DNA from: Echinostoma caproni
Taxonomy: Eukaryota > Platyhelminthes > Trematoda > Plagiorchiida > Echinostomatidae
Direction of reading: 5' to 3'
Length of the DNA stretch: 17,594 nucleotides
NCBI GenBank assembly: GCA_900618425.1
Contig: UZAN01039679.1
Coordinates: 76,598 to 94,191 of the forward strand
The notes beneath the pieces are model-generated. The model saw only the letters and a list, made by a program, of their open reading frames with translations. It was not told the origin of the DNA and did no database searches. Both the position numbers and the translations under genes were made by a program. Below are positions 9,667 to 16,699 of this stretch, one piece after another (position 1 is the stretch's first letter; the number at the start of each line of letters is the position of its first letter).

Positions 9667-9892
9667 GTGTCCTTGTCTGTAGAGTGCAGACCTTAGCAAA
9701 TTTAATAAAGGCATTCGGATATGTATGCTTGTTTATATAGTCGGACCATAAAACATGCCATACATTGTCCATAGTGCATTACCTCCACACCAGTTAGTTG
9801 AACCAAACGCATGTTTTGAACCAGTTGCCCTTTGAAAGAATTATTTGTTGTTTGAGAGTAATGGAGGATTTCATTTGTTTATGTGACTAATT
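9667..9892. other. No gene seen
   Basis: AT-rich spacer between a family A copy and a SINE pair. Confidence 0.5.
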
Positions 9893-10070
9893 CGTCGAGT
9901 AAATGAGTCGTGAGCTGAAAAGCTGGGAAGCACTGGATAGCTGTTTCTGTATGGTTGTGAAAGTTTCCAACCGAATCAGAACCCTGAGATGAGCGAGCAC
10001 CGATACTCCCAACAATCTCGCATAAACGGGTTGTGCTATATCGTGTAAATTCAAAATGATAAACGGTCTG
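9893..10070 (-). mobile_element. tRNA-derived SINE-1, inverted degenerate copy
   Basis: On minus, GAAACAGCTATCCAGTGCTT then CCCAG matches the ribozyme 3' half of the plus copy next door (GAAACAGCTGTCCAGTGCTT then CCCAG). Upstream on minus, CAGGGTTCTGATTCGG resembles the pol III B box. The CTGATGA strand and stem II are replaced by a different hairpin (GGTTG pairing CAACC), so the ribozyme is lost. It lies head to head with the next copy. Confidence 0.6.
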
Positions 10071-10075
10071 ATCAG

Positions 10076-10230
10076 CTGCCCGATGGCTTAGTGGGTAGTA
10101 GGCCTGCGTTCTACCTGTGCCGTGGTTCCGGGTTCGATCAGCAGTTAGGTCGATCAGATCACACTGCTGATGAGACCAAACCAGGTCGAAACAGCTGTCC
10201 AGTGCTTCCCAGATGTATTTGTCCAACCCA
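10076..10230 (+). mobile_element. tRNA-derived SINE-1 with intact hammerhead ribozyme
   Basis: The head is tRNA-like: CGATGGCTTAGTGGGTAG carries an A box (TGGCTTAGTGG, from 10084) and CCGGGTTCGATCAG a B box (GGTTCGATC, 10131-10139), about 47 bases apart. These are internal pol III promoter elements. The hammerhead follows at once, then a tail CCCAGATGTATTTGTCC shared in outline with SINE-2 (AGTGCTTC, GTGTATGxTTGxC). Overall order is tRNA head, ribozyme, short tail, as in schistosome Sm-alpha-like SINEs. It encodes no protein, so it must be moved by enzymes supplied in trans. Its 3' end is approximate. Confidence 0.85.
10150..10220 (+). ncRNA. Hammerhead ribozyme (type I), complete core
   Basis: The core is CTGATGA (10167-10173), stem II GACC/GGTC (10174-10177 with 10184-10187, loop AAACCA), GAAA (10188-10191), then the palindrome ACAGCTGT (10191-10198) as a minimal stem III. 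The cleavage triplet GTC is at 10197-10199, with cut expected after 10199. Stem I is CACTG (10162-10166) pairing CAGTG (10200-10204), extended by ATC (10158-10160) with GAT (10212-10214) beyond an internal loop. All invariant bases are present, so activity is predicted. The short palindromic stem III is typical of retroelement hammerheads, which work best as dimers or tandem transcripts. Confidence 0.88.
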
Positions 10231-10234
10231 ATTT

Positions 10235-10587
10235 CATTTCAGCCAGGTTTGAACAGGTCTGAAGGAACGAATTCAAATTTTGTTAACTCTATCATCCTCT
10301 GTCTCTGAGTGAATATCATAGAATACTATAGGAAGATAGTTCTCCAAGCTATCGGTGCGGACGGACAGTTTTGTAGCTTTTTTAAAGTATCTATTCCTTT
10401 TTAAATTGCACTGAAGACTTGGATTCGTAGCTTTTATTCTAAAAATGCAGAACGTCTTTAGGTCTGTCCGTTTTCATAGATAGCAGACACTGCTGATGCT
10501 CGTTTTGTATTCAGGCTATGGGTGTCACCCCTGGAGATGCTGTTTGTTCTCATTATGTAAAACGCATTTAACTTGCGACTGAACTAG
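10235..10587. other. No gene seen
   Basis: Non-coding DNA with no motif that I can support. Confidence 0.5.
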
Positions 10588-10690
10588 CCCCCCCCCCGAC
10601 AATCAACCTTTATCCTGCTGTTCTCGTTAGCTGGTAGTGCCCACGTTTGGCTTCTTTGCCAAGATTCGGGTGGGGTTGGGGGGAGGGAGG
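10588..10690 (+). other. Poly-C tract and G-quadruplex motif
   Basis: Ten consecutive C lie at 10588-10597. At 10668-10687 the plus strand has four G runs (GGG T GGGG TT GGGGGG A GGG), a textbook intramolecular G-quadruplex pattern with 1-2 base loops. Confidence 0.75.
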
Positions 10691-11339
10691 CGCAAATCTT
10701 CTTGGGTTAGGAAGCAAACACTTGTCCCTGAGCCACAACAACACCAATAAAGCTCCAATAAAGCTGGACACAGTAAAATACAAAACACATGTGACTGAGG
10801 ACCGTTAATCGAGGAATAGAAAAGTCAAACTAGTTCACCTGATGAGCCCCGTTGCATTTCATTAACGATTGGAGTAATCGATTGACAAACTTGGGCATCA
10901 ATACAAATCATTGACTTACGGAATTGTTAAATTCGAACGTAAAAAGTAGAATTAACCCGTCATAACTAGGCAGCATGTTGAGATTACAACAACAATAACA
11001 AAAACACTATTCCTTTTTTTCTGCGTTGTTTTCTATTTTCGTCAAGAGCTATTCATTAGAAATTTGTACCGCTGTTTCTCACACATGAGATAGATATACA
11101 GAATGAACTGAAGTAGAAATTGTGTTCGGTATCAGACCACGAGTTGTCTCACAGTAGCGAGCTTCAATTTACCGATTATTAGGCCAAGATCAGTCTACCG
11201 ACGTGCGTTCGGATAAGATTTTTCATCTATTTAAGATCTAAACAAATATTACACTTGCGATTCAGTATGCTCAGAAATTTGGGTGCGTTTCAAAGTCTCA
11301 TCACTGCAGCTCTCATATTCACATATTTGAACTTTATCA
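10691..11339. other. No gene seen
   Basis: AT-rich spacer. Duplicated CCAATAAAGCT words (about 10744-10765) contain AATAAA polyadenylation-like hexamers, but no gene lies close enough upstream to claim one. Confidence 0.45.
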
Positions 11340-11610
11340 TTACACACGTGTGCGATCAACAACACAGAGGATGAACCCCATCGTCTTGAAGACCTGCTAT
11401 TCACTGATGGTAACCGGCAGCCTAAACCCCAGGGATTTGGAGTTATGCGTCAAATAGGGTCCCGCTAAGTTAGGAGTGGTTTTGAACCGGACGACAACAA
11501 AGCTGCCTACAATTAAAGTTGGGTGGTGGTGATGGGGTTCGAACCTCGAACCATAAGGTCCAAAGCAGACCGATGACAGTAACTAAGCCCCTGAGACACC
11601 ACCACCACGT
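11340..11610 (-). mobile_element. tRNA-like element (tRNA pseudogene or SINE head) with trailing sequence
   Basis: On minus from about 11606, GGTGGTG at the 5' side pairs with CATCACC at the 3' side as a 7-bp acceptor-like stem with one G-T wobble. Between them lie TCAGGGGCTTAGTTAC (A-box-like), GGTCTGCTTTGGACC (4-bp anticodon-like stem-loop, but without U at position 33) and GGTTCGAACCCC (perfect B box, plus 11534-11545). The T arm cannot pair properly, so it is not a working tRNA. The downstream part on minus (to about 11340) is compact and GC-richer than the flanks, as expected for a SINE body, but no hammerhead is visible. Confidence 0.55.
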
Positions 11611-11824
11611 AACCATAGATCCAACAGTAACACAGCAAAACTCCAACATTAATTTTGAGGTTTAACGACCGCCTTTTGACATACGTCTGAAGACAACACT
11701 TACTGAATTTACATTTTCAAAGCATCATTACTTGTGAGTAATGGTATGGTATAGGCAATTTTCACAATTGAATGACCGTGTTTGAGGCCAAAATCTGACC
11801 AAATGTGAATTGGAAATTTCCGTC

Positions 11825-11945
11825 AGACCCGACGGGAGTTGTTTTGCGTCCCAAGTTCAAACCCCTTAAGAAACGGTAGATATGTACTACTGATGAACTC
11901 CAGTAAGAGCTAAACTCAAATCGTACAGTTTCTGTGTTCAAATGA
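11825..11945 (+). mobile_element. SINE-2 copy with decayed hammerhead
   Basis: AGTTCAAACCCC (B-box-like) is followed by GGTAGATATGTACTACTGAT, GAACTCCAGTAAGAGC and TAAACTCAAATCGTAC, tracking the SINE-2 ribozyme. CTGATGA (11890-11896) survives. GAAA has become TAAA, stem II is down to three pairs (CTC/GAG), and the stem III palindrome is broken. Confidence 0.65.
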
Positions 11946-12256
11946 ACTGCGAATTATGTCAAGATGGAGTTCAAGAGTCAGTTGACAACAACGAATGTGT
12001 AGAACTCCGATGTTTTATGTACTGCCGATGCAAACATGTGTGTATACCAACCGTTCGATCGAACGACATTAGTTTTCGCTGTTGAACGGTTACTATGGAC
12101 ACAACCACTGAATCAGAAAACCCAAACCTCAAATCGTGAGGTGTCATGGTATACCGGAGCTTACCGTTAAAGGTGCTTCATTGTGAATGTGCGACTATCG
12201 AGCAAAACAGTTGATGAAAGTGGTAACAAACTAAGAAGAAAAATGATAATATAAGG
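11946..12256. other. No gene; palindrome at 12052-12065
   Basis: CGTTCGATCGAACG is a perfect 14-base palindrome. AACCGTTC overlapping its left side also pairs with GAACGGTT about 30 bases on. Otherwise non-coding. Confidence 0.5.
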
Positions 12257-12409
12257 TGTTAAAATGAGCTATCAAACAGAACACGATCGGGTCCGAATAT
12301 CAGTCAAAAGGATAGGACGGAGTGCCGGAAGCGATTATGTGTCTATACGCACGGACGCACGGCCACCAGGGGACAGAGCGCATAGAACTCAGCTGAACAA
12401 CTGTAGTAA

Positions 12410-12453
<44 letters not shown>

Positions 12454-12872
12454 ATAGTAGTAGTAGCAATAGGAATAACTGACTGGCAGTCACGGATATC
12501 ACGTAAGCACTGGACCACACTGGCGCTGACACGCAATATCACACGTAACTGCGACTCGAGGAAAAGGCCACAGGAGTAGCAATTCATTTATTGGTGGAAA
12601 TAAAGGGGACTAAATAATGTGTACAAAGTAGGCTCATTGGTTATCTGGGCTTCTACCAATCGTGTTCCAGTATTCCCGGCATTGTTCTGCTTCCGTCTGG
12701 GCCGCACGGTTTCTGATTGGCTGATACGATCTACCTATGGTACGTCCTCAGAAGGAAGGACACTTACGCATGCTGTTGACGTCCCCCATGAAGTTTGATT
12801 GATCGCATTTGTCCAAAACCTGTAACGCATTGCTCCAGGATACGCGTCATCTCGTAGGCCCGGATCATCACA
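12257..12872 (+). repeat. Family A interspersed repeat, copy 4
   Basis: It begins near TGTTAAAATGAGC and ends GGATCATCACA. Internal order matches copy 3: an AGT/GTA tract, CACGTAAGCACTGGACCACA, GGAAAAGGCCACAGGAGTAG, TTCATTTATTGG, CTCATTGGTTATCTGGGC, GGTTTCTGATTGGC, CAAAACCTGTAACGC, CATCTCGTAGGC. The frame across the AGT tract gives a poly-Ser ORF that is a by-product of the microsatellite. Confidence 0.8.
12404..12468. repeat. (AGT)n microsatellite inside family A
   Basis: About 20 near-perfect AGT units interrupted by AAT. Copy 3 has a short degenerate GTA-rich stretch at the matching place (about 9239-9264), so the tract looks native to the repeat and expanded in this copy. Confidence 0.85.
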
Positions 12873-13320
12873 ACAACCCTCCAGAGACCAAGGTCAGAAA
12901 ATTTGTAGTCTACGTGAACTATGGTGTTTTTCTTCGTGTGCGAAGGAGCTAGAAAAAGAGATAGAGTGAGTGAGAAAAAAGAATTCTGTCAGCAACTTAG
13001 GTTTATAAGTGCAAAGGTAACAAACAGTCACTCACTCTGTGGTCATCGCCGGTGTAGTGCATTTGAACTCAGGGCTGTAGGCAATGAGCAGGTACCGAAA
13101 TCGGATATCCAGAACATCATCCCAGATGAAGATCAATACGTAATCAGCAGCACTTGTATTCACATTATCCATCATGGGCATTTTAAAAACTTAGTTTCCA
13201 TTGACACTCATTCTAAGATAACCTGTTTCAAAATAAGTGATCTGTACATTGTAAAAGTTAACAAAGCAAATAAATTTGGTTGTTTGTAACTGAAGTTTTC
13301 TGAACTCACTTTCACCTGAA
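12873..13320. other. No confident gene
   Basis: A 122-codon plus frame (12921-13289) has mixed composition and no recognisable motif. Its N-terminal part overlaps a purine-rich AGAG/GAGA stretch. I see no splice-bounded exon that stands out. Confidence 0.4.
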
Positions 13321-13324
13321 CTGA

Positions 13325-13420
13325 TAAATTAGTTTCCAAACGTTTCATCACCGGCCCATATGACACCACGCAACCCGTCTCCCCACGCCCCGCCGTGCGT
13401 GTAGCATGAACACATTCCAC
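13325..13420 (-). mobile_element. Short fragment related to the 3' part of PLE remnant D
   Basis: On minus, GTGTCATATGGGCCGGTGAT then GAAACGTTTGG corresponds to GTCACTTCGGTTGGTGATGA then AATGTTTGC at 14255-14216. It reads AGDETFGN in one frame against VGDEMFASK there. Small and diverged. Confidence 0.4.
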
Positions 13421-14090
13421 ACATTTGTAATCACTCTTAACCCCCCCCCTCCCGTCGAAGGGGGTAGGAGGGAGACAGAAAGCCTTCCCACTTTCCGCTC
13501 GTGTTTCCTATTACTTTGTCAAATGCTATATACCACTATCAGATACGGCAAGCACCGGCTTATACTCTTGCACCCGGATCAACAAACTTGTAACTGGTCT
13601 ACAAGACAAGTGAGTATTTCTTTGAGTCTGGCAGATCTCAGATAATCACGTAAGCATTTATCTGTTAGTTAAGACCCAAATGTTGTCACGCTTACTTTAA
13701 AACGCCGAATAGGTACGCTGTAAAAGGCATACAGGAAATTATGCATACATAAATACACGTATCATTATCTTTTTAATAAACGGAAGAAAAAATAAAGAAA
13801 TAGTGTATATATGCATACACATATGTATGTACAGAAGGTGCATTCGTTAGACAATGCTCAGCGATAGATAGAAGAATTTTGCCCTCGGCTGTCTCAAATG
13901 TAATATGGCCTCAAAATTGCACAAAATTGAGGTCCAGACACCATATTGATCATTGCCATTTACATTGTAGAAACTGTCTGCATTGGCTATAATTGCGATC
14001 CCCCATCTGCTACGTCCGTTTTATAGTATCCGCATTTGTTCTTGCCGATAAAAATAAGCCCGGTACATGCCTTAAATCAACTGATCCTCT
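13421..14090. other. No gene; C-rich tract at 13441-13453
   Basis: A run of nine C, then TCCC and GGGGGTAGGAGGG, could fold locally. The rest is AT-rich, with TATG/CATA alternation near 13805-13835. Confidence 0.45.
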
Positions 14091-14279
14091 CATTAGTATG
14101 CGGATCGGATTCCCGACGAGTTACGTAACAAGAACCTGAATCTCAGTAGATACCACTTTTTTCTTTCAGTAAGTAGTTCTTTCATTTCGCCTGTTAGCAG
14201 ATCTTGGAATTTGCTTGCAAACATTTCATCACCAACCGAAGTGACATCGTGAAGCGGCAGCGTTCTCTTTATATTAATA

Positions 14280-14453
14280 TATATGTGGCGGTGCCGGCCA
14301 AGTGGTTGGGTCACCAACTTATGAACTGGAAGTCCCGGGTTCTAACCGCTCCACCATCTTCTTCTCCTTATCAGGCAGCCTTTGTATGGCCGCGTTCCCC
14401 TTCCTGAATGTTGACTGTAAATTGGATATTCAATATATAAAAGAGGAAGTAAA

Positions 14454-14458
<5 letters not shown>
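14280..14458 (+). mobile_element. tRNA-like SINE inserted in PLE remnant D
   Basis: GTGCCGGCCAAGTGGTTGGG carries an A box (GGCCAAGTGG) and CCCGGGTTCTAACCGC a B-box-like GGTTCTAACC, about 40 bases apart. GTGG at the start can pair with CCAC at the end of the head (14285-14356). The body ends in AT-rich sequence before the TA repeat. No hammerhead core is visible here. Confidence 0.6.

Positions 14459-14496
<38 letters not shown>
14459..14496. repeat. (TA)n microsatellite
   Basis: Uninterrupted AT dinucleotides of about 18 units directly after the SINE body, suggesting growth from an AT-rich SINE tail or target. Confidence 0.9.
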
Positions 14497-14498
<2 letters not shown>

Positions 14499-14859
14499 CT
14501 CCATCAACTATTTTTGCCCCTTGTTCTCGCTGTGTTCGTGGAGGTGGAAGTGGATCGGGGTAGATGTAGGGGTGTCCTTTCGTCTTGCGATTTCAGTCCG
14601 TTCTCAAGTCACGAAGTAACCTGCGTAATTCAGTCCCTGAGTTGATCTTGATCCAATTCAATATACTTGTTTATTGAGTTGATTGAAGAGTGCCAAGCCT
14701 CGATAAATTCTCCGGCATGTTTTGACCGCGCTTGGTCGATAATTTTCACTGATTCAAAGTCAAACTGATGTCTTTCTTGATCTTCGTGCAGGGAAACTAA
14801 TGATAATGGGTCACCTTTACTGACTACCAATTGATTTTTACGGAGCCTCATTAACAAGT

Positions 14860-15548
14860 CCTTTACAATTTGTTTGTTTGCAAGGAAATTGTTAAACTCG
14901 AGCTACGTGAACCGATTTTCAATACGTTGTCAAATAGTTCTTTTTCTGTCGATTCAGTTGAACATGATTGTTTTCTAAATCTCCTGTATGACGAATACTA
15001 GTGTTATGCGATAATGCAAATGGTCGCTTTCTGTTGACACTTTTCTTCGGTTACACAGCTGTTTCCTGTGAGCCACAGGATACAGTCATAAATGCACATA
15101 CATGTGATTCATAATCGCATGCTTAAGGTGCTATTCACGTAAATCTATTTCAACTTCAAAGTAGTTCCCCGTGGTCTGTTTCAGTAAACATTGAGAAAAA
15201 TTAACCGATGAGGCAAGGAATGCATTATTTGTGTGACTGATCTGTCACTGGGTGAGAGGAGAATAGGAATTTGGAATTAAACAACATGCTCCAGCAAACC
15301 TCGACGGTCATGTTCCCATAACTTTACAAAACAATTTCCCCACTTTTTCCCTCCTCAAAATTTGTGGTACAACTGTCAATGGGATTAGCACTGATAAGCT
15401 ACAATGAGATAAATTTACTTTTAAATTATTCATCCAGTGAGTATTCGCCTCACTTATTGCTGATGAGCACATTCGTCAATTTGTTAATTGTAGTGTGCTA
15501 TTACTTCTATCTTATCCTTCGGTTTCGTGCGTTGCCCGATTTTCACAG
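14860..15548. other. No gene seen; CCTGTG/CACAGG hairpin near 15066
   Basis: The first 100 bases may be diverged upstream sequence of PLE remnant D on minus. Further on, CCTGTG AGC CACAGG forms a 6-bp stem. The end of the interval becomes pyrimidine-rich ahead of a candidate splice acceptor. Confidence 0.4.
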
Positions 15549-15730
15549 ATTTTACGACTGACCGGATGTCAGCTCATTCCCGTGGATATCGAACTGTCGC
15601 TCGAACCTATCCCCGGATCACGAGTCCCGACGGCTGGCTCCTCCAACGCATTCCAGAGTGCACGACAGCAGCTTATCAGCAATTTGGGGATTGAACAAGC
15701 GTTGATTCAAGCATGCGGTCCGTATACTGG
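15549..15730 (+). CDS. Candidate internal exon, unrecognised
   Basis: A 182-base GC-richer block lies between TTTTCACAG acceptor (AG at 15547-15548, good pyrimidine tract upstream) and GG|GTTAGT donor. The chosen frame starts in phase 0 and ends in phase 2, giving 60 residues including LTGCQLIPVDIELSLEPIPG and ISNLGIEQALIQACGPYTG, with no stop. A second frame is also open for about 48 codons, so frame choice is not certain; I prefer the first because it is open through the whole block and has ordered hydrophobic spacing. No domain is recognised. Phase 0 entry fits a donor at 8944/8945 of the Ser-rich exon. Confidence 0.45.
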
Positions 15731-15984
15731 GTTAGTCTAACAATGTGAATCTCTCCTCGGTTTTGTCTGCTTCTCATCCTATTTTGCATTTTCCTCCTGT
15801 TCGCAGAGCGACTCGCTTTTATTTCAATATTTAATGTCAACGATCTTTTCAGGCGCTTCTCATTGCTCATTAATCTATCACAATGAAGTAAAACAAAACC
15901 AGAATCATATACTAATTTTGTGAGGCGCGAACAGTCATAGGCCAATTACTTTTACAATTGATTGATTGATTTTAACTTAACTTC
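15731..15984. other. No gene seen
   Basis: Probable intron sequence after the candidate donor. Contains an ATTG tandem near 15957. Confidence 0.4.
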
Positions 15985-16140
15985 CTTCAGACTTCACCTT
16001 CACGCACATTCCTCAGCTGTTCCAGTCAACCATAGACTCTGAAGCACTAGACTCGAAATTCCCCCTTATAAGAGCTCATCATCAATAGTGTATATCCACA
16101 GTCCCGTCCGGGCTTTGAACTCCGGACCTATCGCATGTAA
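15985..16140 (-). mobile_element. SINE-2, inverted copy with damaged hammerhead
   Basis: On minus it reads GGTCCGGAGTTCAAAGCCCG, then GACTGTGGATATACAC, ATTGATGATGAGCTCTTATA, TTTCGAGTCTAGTGCTTC, GGTTGACTGGAACAGCTGAG, GAATGTGCGTGAAGGTGAAG. This matches the plus copy at 16450-16600 closely. The catalytic CTGATGA/GAAA pair is mutated. At 16145-16210 a plus-oriented tail (ATTATCCCGCAATACTACTC) follows directly, so the junction is rearranged. Confidence 0.8.
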
Positions 16141-16369
16141 GACATGCGTGTTACCAATCAATATCAATTATCCCGCAATACTACTCACAAGTAACTCCGA
16201 GTTAAATGTAAATTACTAACCCAACACAGTAAGTTTGCGGTCAGTTAGCCTGTACCCTGCATGAAAGACCTGATTTGGCGGCAGACTTTTGATTTCGGTC
16301 AACAGATAGTCAACTGTGTTTCCCTTCGTTGTTATCGGGCTAAAATTGACATACTATTACTGAAGACGA

Positions 16370-16690
16370 TACCCGAACAAAATGAATTGGCAACTCTGTT
16401 CTGCCCTGACATGAGGGCTGTTTGGCACGGTGATAACACACGCCTTCCATGCCTGATGAGTCCGGAGTTCAAATACCGGACGGAACAGTGGATATGCAGT
16501 ACTGCTGATGAGCTCTAATAAGAGCGAAACTCGAGTCTAGTGCTTCTGAGTGTATGGTTGATCTAAAGGGCTGAGGAAGGTGCATGAAGGTGAAGTCTGA
16601 AGGATGGCCAGTTGGAATCAATCAATGTCAGTTATCCCACAACAATAATCACAAGTAACTACGAGTTAAATGTGAACTACTTTTATGATT
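16370..16690 (+). mobile_element. tRNA-derived SINE-2, best copy, with intact hammerhead
   Basis: From the left: GACGATACCCGAACAAAATG, CATGAGGGCTGT, TGGCACGGTGATAAC (A-box-like, from 16423), GGAGTTCAAATACCGG (B box, 16467-16476), hammerhead 16490-16560, then tail GAGGAAGGTGCATGAAGGTG, GAAGTCTGAAGGATGG and CACAAGTAACTACGAG. The same order occurs in the copies at 3240-3445 (-), 3453-3620 (+) and 15985-16140 (-), which defines the family. It has no protein coding. Confidence 0.85.
16490..16560 (+). ncRNA. Hammerhead ribozyme (type I), complete core
   Basis: CTGATGA at 16505-16511; stem II GCTC (16512-16515) with GAGC (16522-16525) across TAATAA; GAAA at 16526-16529; palindromic minimal stem III ACTCGAGT (16529-16536); cleavage triplet GTC 16535-16537. 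Stem I is AGTACTG (16498-16504) pairing TAGTGCT (16538-16544), seven pairs including two G-U. Sequence upstream (GATATG) and downstream (GTGTAT) allows an outer stem and loop contact. All invariant bases are intact, so it is predicted active. Confidence 0.88.
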
Positions 16691-16699
16691 ATTATTAGA

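Larger units (their letters stand above)
14100..14857 (-). mobile_element. Penelope-like element remnant D (GIY-YIG C-terminal part), interrupted by a SINE
   Basis: On minus, the frame 14857-14630 gives PLSLVSLHE, HQFDFESVKIID, EFIEAWHSSINSINKYIELD, the signature second half of the GIY-YIG domain in another PLE lineage. In another frame the strand continues to about 14510 as a Pro/Arg-rich tail (PDPLPPPRTQREQG). Then the homology is broken by a TA microsatellite and a plus-oriented tRNA-like SINE (14280-14495). It resumes at about 14270 with LHDVTSVGDEMFASKFQDLL, running to about 14100. The RT half is absent and stops break the frame. The D lineage is clearly different from remnants A-C. Confidence 0.65.

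Noticed and set aside
10833..10880. CTGATGAGCCC as a hammerhead start
   Set aside because: No GAAA strand at the right distance and no stem II complement.
11527..11606. Functional tRNA gene on minus
   Set aside because: The acceptor-like stem pairs, but the T arm does not, and position 33 is not U; a SINE head or pseudogene explains it better.
12264..12587. Poly-Ser (plus) and poly-Thr (minus) open frames
   Set aside because: Both are translations of the AGT microsatellite inside a repeat copy, not genes.
15464..15500. CTGATGAGCAC upstream of the last candidate exon
   Set aside because: It lacks GAAA and stem pairing, and is not embedded in SINE sequence.
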